DNA of 64,000 nt. Origin: Taxawa tesnikishii (nom. ined.) (Eukaryota; Ascomycota; Dothideomycetes; Dothideales). The first letter of the stretch is position 1. Each line of letters opens with the position of its first letter. Made by a program: the position numbers and the translations under genes. The notes beneath the pieces are model-generated. The model was not told the origin of the DNA. It worked only from the letters and a program-made list of their open reading frames with translations, and did not search any database. The stretch is taken from positions 1,061,501 to 1,125,500 of the forward strand of contig JAPDRO010000007.1 in assembly GCA_030247885.1 (NCBI GenBank). The letters are read 5' to 3'. Below, piece by piece: positions 35,288 through 47,797 of this stretch.

Positions 35288-36081
35288 CGGAAAGTAATAG
35301 CGTCATGGGCACTGCGGGTTGAGACGTTCTTGGCATGGCCGAACTGTACGAGTAATGTGTATATATGGGGATCGGGAGGGGAGTTGCATCAGGAGCGTTT
35401 GCTGCATCACGATTACGGCTGGACCTTTTCTTTTCCTTTCTTTCTTTTTTTTTCGGGTTGCTGCATTGGAGAAACCTTTACTCGGTTGCATTGGTGTTTT
35501 TGATGACGAACCGGTGACAGAATGGATACCCAATAAAAACCATACCCGCTGTTGCGCTGCTTTCCGGCAAAGCAGCTCATGTGACTGATTTAGTCACCAA
35601 TGTTTAGCCGTAGCGGGTTTCCATATACCTTAGCAGTTTGGTACCAATGTCACATAGCTTATACAATCAATCCATCACACCCAAAAGGTCCAGTGTCACC
35701 ACTTCACCCGCCTTCCGGGACCGAACCAACAATGAGAAATTCCTGCGCACCCCTGGTTGAAGGTATCTACGTTTTTTCGATTCCACTACGTGCAGGCCAT
35801 GTCTATCGTCCGTGGCCATCAAGCTGGTATCATTTCGCCAAGGCCGAAGAGAGAGCAAACCCCCTCCCCCCCCTTCCCTGTGTATCATCATTCATCGTCG
35901 CACAAGTCTCAATCCTCCATTTACCCCCTCCCCTTCCCCCTTTCCTAGAAATCCCACCTGATTCCCTAATCCGGCCCGACGCCGCCCTCGGGGAAACCAG
36001 ATCGAGGTTATCCGGGAAAAGGCGGCCCTCGCTTTGCCGCGACAATGACGGCGCGCGCTTTGTTGCAGTGGGCGTAGGGCT
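35288..36081. other. Intergenic between convergent genes
   Basis: About 800 bases with a T/C-rich tract near 35430-35455 and a C8 run near 35865, but no gene. The pyrimidine tract could serve 3'-end formation of the Sfk1-like gene. Confidence 0.5.
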
Positions 36082-38121
36082 CTAGTGGTGGAACAGACGG
36101 GTGCCCTGTTCGACGAAGACGATACCAAGCTTCTCGGCCGTCTCAAAGACGGGGCCGTCGTTCTGGCTACCGCTGGGGGCAGCGATGTACTTGGCACCCG
36201 AACGAGCTGCACGGAACACGTTGTCGATGAAGGGGAACTGTGACCCTCGCGATCAGTCTCGAGAAGATTCGTCTTTCGGGGTTTCAGAGAGAGAGAGAGG
36301 GGGGGATGGGGGGTTAATGATGAAACACTTACAAAGGCATCACTGGAGCAAGCCACCTCGGACAGCTTGCCCAACCACTCCCGTCTCTCCTCCTGCGTGA
36401 AGGGGCGGGCACCTCGTCGAAGTTCTTCTCGTATTCCTCCTTCTCCACGTCCGAGGTGGGGATGACGCCGCTGCACAGCATGTCGATGGCGTTGCTCTTG
36501 TCCGGCCGCTTGACGCCCTTCTTCCACTTGAGCCCCAGAGCGCGCGGGTGGAAGCGCATCCACCAGTTGTCTGCCTTGTCACCGGCCAAACGAGTGCAGT
36601 GGATACGGCTCTGCTGGCCCGCGCCCAAGCCCGTCAGCTGGCCGTTGATGGCATAGGCGACCGAGTTGGATTGAGTGTACTTCAGCGCGATGGTGGCGAC
36701 GGTGAGGTCGCGGAGAGCGGATTCGGGCAGCGAGGACGAGTCCTTGGGTACGATGATCGTGCCAAAGGTGTCGGCGGGCGAGATCTTGGCGTCGTTGCGG
36801 TGCTGGGTCAGGTTCACGCCGTATACAGTGCGCGTCTCTGTCGCGGGCGGCTCGTATTCGCGGTCCATTTGCAGAACGAGGTATTTGCCGCCTTTCTTCC
36901 TGCTGAGAACCTCCAGTGCCTCCTGCGTGTATGCTGGTGCGATGACGCCATCGGAGACCTCGCGCGAGATGATCTTGGCGGTCGGAATGTCGACTTCGTG
37001 CGAGAGGGCGATCATGTCGCCAAAACTGGACATACGGTCTGCGCCACGAGCGCGAGCGTACGCTTGAGCGAGGCCGGACGACTCGATGCCATCGATGTCG
37101 TCGACCATGTAGACCTTCCTCTCGACCTCGTTGAGAGGGACACCGACGGCAGCACCTGCAGGAGAGACGTGCTTGAAGCTTGCCGCAGCGGGGAAGTTCA
37201 ACGCCTCGCTGAGCTCTTTGACGAGCGCCCATGCGTTGAGGGCGTCCAGAAGGTTGACGAAACCAGGCGCACCACAAAGGACTTTGAATGGGAGCTTCGC
37301 GTCCCTCATGAAGGCGGAAGCCGGCTTCTGGTGGGGGTTCAGACCGTAACGCAGGGAAACCTGTTGCTCACCGTCGCCGGCGTACTTCTTCCTGAAGAAG
37401 TCAGAGATGGCAGTATCGTAGTCCGCAGTGTGTTCAAAGGCCTTCAATGCGTATTGTTGTCTGGTCTTTTCCGAAACATCTCCCTTCTCCAGCGCCGACA
37501 GGAAGTCGTGGTAGTCTGATGGGTCGCTCAGGATAGTGACGCGCGAGTGGTTCTTCGCAGCAGCGCGGATCAGAGTGACTCCTCCAATGTCAATCTCCTC
37601 CACGGCTTCCGGGATTGTCACGTTGATCTTGGCGACGGTGTCCTTGAACGGGTACAGGTTGCAGATGACATAGTCGACTTTGTTGATGTTCTGGTCGGCC
37701 AGATCCTTCTCGTCGGACTCGATGTCGCGAGCAAGAATACCACCGTGGACAGCGGGGTGGAGGGTCTTGACACGGCCACCGAGCATCTCTGGCGCCTTGG
37801 TGATGGCGGAGACATCCCTGCAGATTGAGAGTCAGAGAACTGACGTGCGTGCTTGGTTGCAGTGAAGTACTCACTCAACAGGAAAACCGGCCTCACGGAT
37901 CATTCTGGCGGTACCGCCAGATGCGAGCAGACGGACATTGTGCTTGACCAGACCCTTGGCCAGGTCCAGAAGGCCAGTCTTGTCATAGACGGAGAGGATA
38001 GCTAGCGATTGATGTCAGTGAGTTCGAGTTCCTCGCTAGTTCTTCATGCGAAGAGCCGATGCGGTTTGCGGTGTGAGCAAGCGCGTACCAATCTTTGCGG
38101 GGTGTTGGTGTCGGTAGCCAT
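36082..38121 (-). CDS. ADE17: Bifunctional purine biosynthesis protein ATIC (AICAR transformylase / IMP cyclohydrolase)
   Basis: Exons 38121-38089, 38001-37875, 37817-36333 and 36237-36082. The N-terminal IMP cyclohydrolase domain shows [57 protein letters not shown] and CNLYPF. The C-terminal transformylase domain shows [36 protein letters not shown]-type [22 protein letters not shown] and [15 protein letters not shown]. The protein ends [18 protein letters not shown]. It catalyses the last two steps of IMP synthesis in the cytosol. Two frame breaks sit at G4 runs, 38099-38102 in exon 1 and 36402-36405 near the end. One more C/G in each gives [12 protein letters not shown] and [20 protein letters not shown]. 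The last intron (95 bases) carries CT and C-rich runs. Confidence 0.95.
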
Positions 38122-39736
38122 TGCGCTGTGCTGTCAGGTCGATTCGATGTGGTAACGGAGAGGTGATTGTCGTGGAGAAGGGACGATTGTATAGAGATAT
38201 CGGCAACTGGCAAGTCCGCAAAGAAAAAGGTCACGCCGGCACGGGTCCAGTCACAGGGGAAAGAGTCTTGTCGTGCAGGACAAAATATCAAAAGCCCACG
38301 GATGGTTCAGCATGTGAGTAGTGGGGTCGTTATGGAGGGGTTGGCGAGCTTCCGCAATTTTTTGCACCCCGTCGTCACCGACAGTGCACCTCCGACCTCG
38401 CCGGATAGCTCTCTGGATGTGAGGGAGACCCTGCGCTAAGCGTCTTTGGCGCTTGAATTTCGGTCATGACGGCGCGTCGCTGTACATTTTTCTCAGCCCA
38501 CGAACCCAAGTCCGAGTCTTTCCTCTCCATGAACAACGCAAAATCCAACACTGGCTTAAAAGCATTTTCGGTTTGAGACGCCTCTTCGTGAGGCTCCATG
38601 AGAACGAAAACCGTCTGTTCAGTGGAGAGCAGAGCTTTCAGAGGATCTTGGGTGCCGTTCCCTCCTGTTTTTCTGTGGAGGGGAGGGCAATGATCAGCTG
38701 TACATTCCAACACTTCTTCACTCGGGTCGATGATGAGACGTATGCGCGCTCTATCTGGGGATCGCGAGGTCGATGTTGATGTTGACGTTGATGTCGATGC
38801 TGCAAGGCTTGGCCTTGGATGGATGGGTGGAGTCTGCGATCATCGCGGACTTGATCTGCGCAGGAAGTGCGCTTTCAGATCGTAGCTTCAGCTTCATCCG
38901 AAGGTCGAGCGAGTGCTGGATGCCGACCCAGCATGTACACTCTTTTGACACTTGATATGTGTATATCTGTCTCCACCGCGGGTACACCCACGCGACAAGA
39001 GACGGACCGCTGCTATCAGACGTCCTGCGATATCGTGGAAGCGACTGTGCCTCAGTGCAGAACTGCCGGAGAGTCCTCCGCTGCACGGTCTAGTGGTGTT
39101 TCGGAGAGTTCACCAGGCTATTCCCGACACTGCCGATATCTGGAGCTGGAACAGAAGGGTTCATGTAGATATATCGACACCTTGGGCTGTCTTTCTTATG
39201 TAGTTGGTAACGCGAGACTGGCAGAACGGGTTTCGACTCCACCAATGGGATTGGTCAGTGTTCCACTTGTGCCTGGCAGCGGAAGATTCGCCTCAGGGGT
39301 GGTTGGTGTCGCCGCCGGAAGCCGAGTCCGGCCGGAGGCAAAGTCCTGGGTCTAGAACAATCTCGACAACGGCACTCTTCCTGCTCGCCCAGTTTACAGG
39401 ATCGAAATTCGAGTAATAAACTTGCGCAAGCGCCATGAACGGCTCGTCCCTGTGTGAACCGCGACCGCACTTGCTGACTTATTGCGACGGACCCGGTGGA
39501 ATGCCCCGATGGTCGATTGACTTTGCATGTGTTCCGTGTCCAGTCCGTCACCAGTCAAGCCCAACGGACAGCAGGATCGCTGGTGATGCCTCCCAAGGGC
39601 CGAACGAAATCTGGAAACTGGAACTACACGCTTCGAACCTCTGTTTGCGCGCCCACAGAAACTTCCTGTGTCGCAGAAGGCGTATTTGCCTTGCTGCCGC
39701 CGCTTGAAACATACGGTTGCCCAAGCTCTGCCCGGC
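38122..39736. other. Intergenic, no gene seen
   Basis: A 1.6 kb stretch between divergent genes. No protein family, tRNA or repeat array is recognised. Open frames up to 162 codons at 38867-39355 look like chance. Confidence 0.5.
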
Positions 39737-42700
39737 ATGTCTTCGCCGAACAACAGCAGCAATCACGGCAGCCCGTCCAAACACTGGCGACCTAGCAGGG
39801 AGTTCGAAAGGGCTCGGGAAAAAGAATTCTATAGGTATGAAAACTAACTAGACTCCGTATCCGGTAATCTTTCCATGTTAATGCGCGTCACCTCAGGTAC
39901 TACCAACCATTTTGCCGCACATATGCGAAACAGCAACCGCAACCCCGGGGCCACGATGGCTCGTCTTCGGAACCATCCTCTCCGCCTACTCCCTACTCTT
40001 CTTGGGATCTGGCATTGGGAGCATTTGCCCAGTTGGGCGCCCTTCGACTCAATGCACGCCGCTGCGTCATATCTTTTTGATCGGCGACATCAATATGTAC
40101 TTGGCGAGGCCACTCGGACGCTTTCACTGCAGACGCACACGGCTTCCGATCCCGAAGATGCGCTGTGGCGAGGCGCCGGTATCTTCCCGAGAGGAAACTC
40201 CGTGTGTGAGCATACAACGGAGCTTCCTATCGTGGCGGAAGAAATTGCCGTTAACGGCTCGGATACCGTCATTGTCATCAACGACCTTTCGAAGCATGAG
40301 ACTTACATGAACAAACCCTTTGTGGCTGGAGAACCTCATGCTCGATTCCACGCAGGCGTTCCTATTAAGAGTCCTAAGGGGTTTCATATCGGCGCTTATT
40401 GCGTTCTTGACGACAAGCCTCGGAACGGTGTGGACAATGCGGAGCTGGTTTTCTTGAAAGACATGGTAATACTTCCGGTCGAGTCGGTTGGGCTGTGTGC
40501 TAATGGTTGTAACAGGCTCGGACTATCATGGCTCATCTGGAGATGGTCCGAGTCCAGGCAGAGCACCAAAGAAGTCAATATATGATTCGCGGTCTAGGAA
40601 GTTTCATTGAAGGAAATTCTAGTCTGGATGATTGGTGGCTTTCTGTCAGCAATCGCAAAACCACGCGCCGGGGTTCGTTGATGCTGCCGGAATCTGTACA
40701 ACAGCCCAGGGAGCGATCGTCGCAGCGGCCGCAGCATCCAGGGAGTGCTGTGTCTTGGGCCGCTAGTCCGGCAAGTGAACGACCTGCTATTAATGCTGCT
40801 CCATCCGCATTGTTATCTGAGGAATCTTCTGTTTCACAAGGTGAACCGCAGGAGGAGTCTTCAGTGACAGAATCACCGAGCAGCGATTCAGACGACAAAG
40901 GGATTGCAGGAGAAGATCGCAGCCAATCTGCAAAGGAATCCGACATGTCGCAGGAAGACACCTTGTCTGCAAGCATTCGCAAGACCTTTGGACGCGCAGT
41001 AACCATAATTAGGGAAGCCATTGACGTGGATGGCGCCGTTTTCCTGGACGCTTCCATCAACTCATACGGTGGACTTGTAGCGCAACCTAGCGAAAAGTCT
41101 GCGCGCTCTGGCGAGAGCGTAGGAAATGAGACCGTCACATCAGTCAGGACACATCCGGAGGATTCCTTAGATAAGGAGAGTTCATCTGAGGAATCCGAGC
41201 ATACGGAATCTGGAGAAGACCGAAGGGAGGAGAAAGATTGTGCCATCCTCGGATGCTCCAGTACTGGCAATAGCAACCTAGGCGCCTCTGGAAACGCAGA
41301 CCGTCATTTGCCAATCAAGGAAAAGCTGCTGCTGTCTCTGTTACAGAACTATCCCAACGGAAAGATTTGGAACTTTGATGGTCCAGAAGATGGTGCAGAT
41401 GAATCAGAGAATGTACAACTCTCGCAACACTCTATCTCTTCCACGAAGAGGCGGAAGATATCCAAAAGGTCCCAAATCAACCGAAGAGGAGAGCGCATCA
41501 GGCAACGGGAGGCCATAAAACGAATGTTCCCGGGAGTGCGCAGCCTTGTTCTAGTTGGGTTATGGGATTCGCATAGGGAGAAATGGTTCGCGGCTTCTAT
41601 GGTCTGGTCTCTGAGTCCTCTCCGTTATTTTACCTTGGAAAACGAGTTGAGCTACCTGGCCGCTTTTGGTGATAGCATTATGGCCGAGGTTGCTCGATTG
41701 GATGCGAGAGTGGCCGAAAAGGCCAAATCCGACTTCATCTCACTCATCTCTCATGAACTTCGTTCTCCGCTCCATGGCATCCTGGGATCTGTCGAATGTC
41801 TACAAGACACTGTGGTGGATGCTTTCCAGGAAAACTTGATCCACACTGTTGAAACCTGCGGGAAGACATTACTTGATAGTAAGTTGTGGTGTAGTGGCAA
41901 ACTGAGCCACAACTGACAGAGGGTAGCCATCGATCATTTGCTGGACTTTGCTAAGATCAACAACTTCATTAAGAGGGCTACTGGCAGAGGAAAGATCACT
42001 CGTGGTCGCCGCGATCTTTTTATGGTTGGGCCACCGTCGGAAATCCATGATTTGCGCAGTGGAATGATGTCGCTTGACGGCGATGTCGACTTGAGCGTTA
42101 TCAGCGAAGAAGGTACCAGCGGTAACCTCTTTGTGATGGAGAACAACTGGCACTGACATATACGCAGTCATCGAAACCGTGTTTGCAGGTTACGACTACC
42201 TTTACCAGGCTACAGAAAACACGCAGGCCGGCATTTCGAAGTTTACTTCCTCCAAGGTCTTTGTGGAAAATGCGCACGACTCTACCAACCGAGGGCCGAA
42301 TGTTCGAAACATGGGCAAGAACCAGCACGGTGTTGCATTGATTCTGGATTTCGACAAAGCGCAGGACAGTCACTGGGTGTTCCAAACTCAGGCCGGAGCG
42401 TAAGACTGCATCACGCCTAACCCAGCATATGCTTGGTGTACTGACTTCAATACCAGTTGGCGAAGAATTATCCTTAACCTTATAGGTAACAGCTTGAAGT
42501 ACACGAAGACGGGTTTTATTAGAGTACAGTTGCGAGCCGTGCCACTGCCTACAAAGAAGAAAGGTGGCCGCTCCAAAGTAACGTTGACGGTGACAGATTC
42601 TGGCAAAGGGATATCCTCTGGCTTGTAAGTCCGACACTATGTTGATTTCGCGCTCGGAAAGTGAGATCAAACTGATGTGCTTTGTAGTATGCGAGATCAC

Positions 42701-44294
42701 CTTTTCCGCCCATTCTCACAGGAAGACCCCCACAGTCCCGGCACTGGACTTGGTCTAAGTATCACCCAGCAGATCGTCTCTGCTATGGGTGGCAAGGTGG
42801 ACATAGATAGCAAGGAGGGTGGTGGTACGGAAGTAACTATCTCCCTTCACATGATACACGCCCCGTTGTCACAGGAGAGCTTGGAACAGGCGGTCATATC
42901 ATCCGCCGCCGAAAGGTGTCACGGTATGCATCTCGACTATCTCGACTACGATGTGCAGCTCTCTCCACCCAGCTTGGATCCTCGAGCGCCAGAGAACAGT
43001 CATTACCTCTTCATGCAATCCTTCCTAACCATATGTCGAGACTGGTTCGGCATTGAAGCGAATGCTGTTGCGGATCTCGATAAGAAGAGAGCGGATATAT
43101 TTGCTATTACTGAACATGGAGGTTTACTACTCGAAGAGAAGGACAAACAGCAAGGAGAAGGGAAGCAACCGCCGGAGAAGTATCCCGGTGTTAAGCTGGA
43201 TAGCGACGCTAAGAAGCCACTACTCGTCCTCTGCAATGCGGCTTCGTCTGCACATTCTTTGAGGGAGGCGCGGGTTTTTGGTCAAGCGTTCGACGTTGCC
43301 GAGTACATCGCCCAACCGTAAGTCTGTCCGCAATGGTGTCATCCAGGAACTTGCTTTGCATCCTGGCCTGCCAAGATGTTGAAGTAGACACTGACTATTG
43401 CGCAGTTTCGGACCGCGTAAAATGGCAAAAGCTCTCGAGCTCTGCTTGGATCGGATGAGCGGCGCCAACAATCGCAAGTCGTCCCGTGTAGAAGAAGTGC
43501 AAGACACCAAAGAGTCTGATCCACAGGTGCAAGCCGGCGAAGGAGCTCTTCAGCCATCACCGCCGACCGAAAAGTCAGATTCCGGAAGCGCGGATCCTCC
43601 GCTTACCCACCCGCAGGATGACACCATGCACATCGGACCAAAGAAGGTTTCCCGAGACTGGGAAGAGAGTGAGCGAACTGATCCCGGGAAAGACTCTAGG
43701 CAGGCGCCTGTACAACCATCGCAAGAATCGGAAGAGAACAACGATCGCAACCAGTCGACGCAGTCGTCAACAGCCAGCCAAGACAGCGGGAAGATGAGAG
43801 CCTCGCCCACATCCACCGCCACCGCGAAGCACAAACTCGACGTCCTCCTCGTCGACGACAACAGGATCAACCTGCAACTGCTCGTGACGTACATGAAGAA
43901 GAACGGCCACGACTACACGTGCGCAATGAACGGGCTGGAAGCGGTTGAAGCCTACAAAACGGCCGCCTCGTCACGCGAGAAGACGGAACCGCAGGCCATG
44001 AACAGCATCGCGGGCGCGCCGCCGCCGCGTCGCGCCTTTGACTTCGTCCTTATGGACATCAGCATGCCGGTCATGGACGGGCTGGAGGCGACGCGGCAGA
44101 TCCGCGCGCACGAGCGCAGCAACGGACTCCGGCCGAGTAACATCATCGCTCTGACGGGATTGGCGAGCGCGACGGCGCAGCAGGAGGCTTTCTCCAGTGG
44201 CGTGGATTTGTTTCTGACGAAGCCGGTCAAGTTGAAGGAGTTGACGAGCATCTTCGGTGGGAAGCCGCATTCGGGAGAGAAGAGGGAGGAGTGA
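39737..44294 (+). CDS. Hybrid histidine kinase with GAF, HisKA, HATPase and receiver domains
   Basis: About eight exons encode roughly 1,370 residues. The protein starts MSSPNNSSNHGSPSKHWRPS, then has a GAF-like sensor region (FDRRHQYVLGEATRTLSLQT, ARFHAGVPIKSPKGFHIGAY CVLDD). A ~350-residue Ser/Glu-rich linker follows. The H-box is SDFISLISHELRSPLHGI, with the phospho-accepting His codon at 41752-41754. ATP-binding boxes are IILNLIGNSLKYTKTGFIRV, VTDSGKGIS and SPGTGLGLSITQQIVSAMGG. The C-terminal receiver has LDVLLVDDNRINLQL, FDFVLMDISMPVMDGLEATR (phospho-accepting Asp) and FLTKPVKLKEL. Such kinases feed the Ypd1-Ssk1/Skn7 phosphorelay; I do not assign a fungal HK group. No membrane segment is seen, so it is probably cytosolic. 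The frame changes at a T5 run (40074-40078) inside the GAF region with no intron to explain it. Confidence 0.92.
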
Positions 44295-44797
44295 TAGGAG
44301 AGGGGGATGGGTGGTGGCGGGCTTGTGACTTGGGCTGTGAAGCGGAGACACTTCATTGATTTGCAAAGTCGTATAGGGCCCTTAGTGTTTGAGACATCTC
44401 GGCCGGGACACGTCAATACGATGCGTATATACGTATTGCATATAATACAACGTGTGTTCGCATTGGCACTAGAAGGAAGATTAAGGCCTCCTTCGAACTT
44501 CAAACTTCGATTGGAAGCCTGATGTGCTTGCCTTGACCGCTCGCTGTGTTTCTAATGTATACGATCTCCACAGATATGTGGAACGGCTTCTATCCGCGAG
44601 GAAAGGCGGTGGCGTGAGCGACTGCAGAGATGGTCTAGTGCCCACGAATTCGATATATCGAAGGGCGTCTTGCTCTGCGTTGCTGACTCCTGTCTTCTCG
44701 CTATTAAGTCGCTACAGCAGCCAACACGTGAGTCCCCAAGGCTGGCCTTGCGACTGTGTCTCGGATCCAGCAGAGTCAAAGCTCCCATGAACGTACT
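44295..44797. other. Intergenic between convergent genes
   Basis: Five hundred bases holding the 3' ends of the histidine kinase and rhomboid genes. Nothing else is recognised. Confidence 0.5.
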
Positions 44798-46718
44798 TCA
44801 GGCCTCTGTCTGGGGCTGCATCTTCTCAGGATTTTCGACACGGACCATCTCGGTCTTCGCGGCGCGCCGCCTTACGTAGTATGCCGATAGCACTCCAGTC
44901 GCGATACCAGCCCAATGGCCGGCGAAATCGATTCCTGAGCGCCAACCGCGGGTGGTCCTGAATAGTTGCCAGCCACCGAAGGCACCGAGGAACATTAGGC
45001 CGGTTACTGGGGTGTCGTATCCGAAGACTTTGACATCGTGTCTGTGAAGTGGGTTAACCACATCTAGCCTGTAAATGAAGGGGAGAAGGGGAGAAAGAGG
45101 ATCGATGACTTACTCGCCACGCAACAGACAGGTCGCAGAGATGATGCCGTAGACCGCGTTCGAAGATCCGAAGGTGTAGATCATCCATCTTTGCCTGAAA
45201 ACGTTATATGCAAGTGAGTAGAAGGAGCTGGTGACGCCACATCCGAGCAATATGGCGAGGAAGGTACCACGGCCGACGTCCTCATGCACTGTATACAAGG
45301 TTAGTAACTGACCGAGTGGCCATCCTAGGAGTAAGAAGGGACTCACGCATAAGCCCAAACGGCCACAACCAGATCAATGTATTGAACAAATGACGCATTT
45401 CCTGGTGAGCGAATGTAGACCCTATCATACTCAACGCATAAGGGTAGCCGGGCGAAGCTGTGAAGTAGGTGTTGAAGAACCTCCACAAAGGCGGCATCCT
45501 CCAACCGATGAATACAGCCAGGTATGCAGCTGTCAAGGCACCGAGAGTTGCGACGGATGGAGGAGTGTCCGGGAACATCCTGGCTGACTTTGGTGGAGGC
45601 ACATAATTATCGGAAAGGAACATGCAGCTGCCAATGATCAACAAAGTGACCAGAGCGGAGGGCCCGAGTCGGCGGAGGAGTGACATTTGAGGGACGGTGT
45701 TCTCCTTGAGGATCGTAGCCTGCTCTTCGTAGTACTTCACCCACGGCTTGCGCTCCACCGGTTGCAGCCAAGCTTTCTGGACGGGTTGCTGTACTGCGAT
45801 GTCGCGGCTCTGGCTGGAGCTTGTCGATTCCTGACCACCTTCCGACGCTCCTTCTGTGCTTGCCTGCTCAGAATTTTGGTCTTTGGCTGCCTTTAACTGC
45901 CTCACACGTTCTCGCTCCGCTTTTCCCTCCGCCTCCTTCTTGAGCCTCTGACTCTCTTCCCAATGCGCCTTGTTCGCCTCCCTGATCTGATCCAATGCAC
46001 TGCTACCGTACCTGGAACGTCCGTAATCCGATCCCTGCTGCCCACGAGCCGGCGCATTCTCATCACGCTTGTAGAGACCAAGATCCTCTGCTCGTTGCAC
46101 ATATTCCTCCGCTACCTTGTCCGCTTCTGCTTCAGCCCAAGCTGCCCCCGCTTCTCTCTCGTTGAAATTCGGATCCTGTTCTCGCAAGTATTTCAATGCT
46201 TCAAATGCCATAGATTGCGTGATACCAGTTTCGGGCAGGAAGTCGCATTGCTCCTGGATCAGACTTCCCGATCGCCGACGATAGTTCATGTGACGCACGA
46301 TAGCGTTGCCCAGCTCGACGCTCACACCCGAGCCAAAGATGGAGTGGATCTCGGCCTGGTTGAGATCGCCAGAAGGCAAGGGTAATCCAAATGCAGCATA
46401 ATCTTCTTCAACGTCTCCACTGGTTCTTCTGCTTCTTCGTCGTGGTGCCGGTGCCGCCACGGAAGCGGCCCATTTACTTGCGCGGTTTCTGGCGAGTCTC
46501 GCGCTGCATGTCGAAAACGGCCGTTCGGGCATAGCCAATTGCCATTGAACTGACTGCTTAACTCGCGCCTGGAGTCCAGTATACGACGGAGGGAAGCTGG
46601 AGCATCTGCTCTTGAGAAGGAGGGAGCTAGTATGCGCGCGCAAGGGAGAAGGAAGGGAAAAGAGCGCCGACAGACTCTTGCAGGGCGTCTTTATCACTGC
46701 TGTTGACACATTGTTCAT
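44798..46718 (-). CDS. Mitochondrial rhomboid-family intramembrane protease (Pcp1/PARL-like)
   Basis: Three exons: 46718-45347, 45288-45114 and 45041-44798. I chose the ATG at 46718 because MNNVSTAVIKTPCKSLSALF begins a basic, Ser-rich mitochondrial presequence; an upstream in-frame ATG at 46781 is possible. A ~300-residue hydrophilic region (Gln/Glu/Lys/Ala-rich) precedes seven or so hydrophobic segments. Catalytic marks are FAHQEMRHLFN (H-x4-H-x2-N), FGSSNAVYGI (nucleophile Ser in GxS) and DFAGHWAGIATG (general-base His). Mitochondrial rhomboids process inner-membrane substrates such as Mgm1/OPA1. The nucleophile motif has Asn where GxSG is usual. Introns are 58 and 72 bases and splice in frame. 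Confidence 0.85.
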
Positions 46719-46978
46719 GACTCCCGCCGGACGCCCAGAACCATGCGAAAGAATGGAAGTACAATGAAGGTAGATGATCATGCCTTAGACTTCGTAGATG
46801 CTCGCCGCGGAAGTCATCGGCGAAAAGTGACTCCGTTCCGTGTCTGCTCTGCTCTATCCATCCACCCCGCCATCCCGCCATTTGTTCATTGCCATCGCCT
46901 CCAAACAGCTCCAGACCGTAAAAAGCACAGGATCACAGGATTACGGATTGACCTCGGAGAGGAAAACGCATACCCAAC

Positions 46979-47546
46979 ATGTCCCACGACGCCCAACCGA
47001 TCAACCCAGAGCTCTTCGCCCGCGCCCTCGAAGACCTTCCTGTCGACTCTCTCCATGCCAAAGCGGCCGAGATACGCAACAGCATAGCACACCTCAAATC
47101 CTCGAACGAGCAGATGCTTCCCTTTGCCGAGGAAGGCGATCAAGGTACGTTCATTTCCCCTTCCAAAAACCATTGTGCAAGCACTCGGATGGGTAAGAGA
47201 GCTGAGTGCTAGCGCAGACTGCAAAGAAGCAATGTTTGAGAACCTGATCGTCATAACCCGCATGAACGAGCGCATACAGCTCCTACGGAACGAGGTCGAG
47301 AAGCGCGGGATGCGGTGGGCGGATGCGGAAGTCGAGGAGCGGGACGCTGTTTCCGACCCTACGAACACGAACGGGGAGCTGGCGAATGGGACTGCGGCGC
47401 ATGGCAGTGAAGCGCCCGGTGTGAGTGCGGGAACGGCACATGCGCCAGAATCGAGAGCGCCGAGCGGGCGATTGACGGATGAGGAGCTCGTGCGCCGGCT
47501 GCAGGAGCAAATGGGTGAAGACGAAGAGGAGGGCGTACATTTGTAA
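46979..47546 (+). CDS. Small helical protein, possibly Tma17/Adc17-like
   Basis: Two exons (46979-47144, 47218-47546) join in phase 1 to 164 residues. Residues ~8-85 form helices: ELFARALEDLPVDSLHAKAA, EIRNSIAHLKSSNEQML, CKEAMFENLIVITRMNERIQ and LLRNEVEKRGM. This resembles the two-helix core of yeast Tma17/Adc17, a chaperone for assembly of proteasomal Rpt6-Rpt3. The resemblance is by pattern (LEDL...AHLxxSNxxM...EN...R..LL) and not strong. The C-terminal half is low-complexity (Ala/Gly/Thr/Pro) and ends acidic (QMGEDEEEGVHL). It is head to head with the rhomboid gene, with only 260 bases between starts. Confidence 0.7.
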
Positions 47547-47797
47547 AGCAAAACTCTTGGTGAAGGAGAGAAGCTGGTGCTGCATATGAAGAGATGACAT
47601 CTGAGCGAAACGACAGCATGGCACGGCGTTTGGAACGGATGAGGTTGCAAATATCTATGATACCCTCCCGAGCATGGAATAGACGCACTTTTCGAACACT
47701 TCCAACCCTATGTCCTCAATTCCTGTAGGCCTTGATACGATAAACCAAGCGCTAGCCGTTAACAATGCACTGAAACCCTCCTAGTTCGTCTCTTCAT

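Noticed and set aside
36548-37519. 323-codon plus-strand frame
   Set aside because: Antisense to the conserved ATIC gene.
39195-39245. tRNA-like text (TAGTTGGTAACGC ... GGTTTCGACTCC)
   Set aside because: The D-loop and T-loop resemblance is not backed by a paired acceptor stem or a proper T stem.
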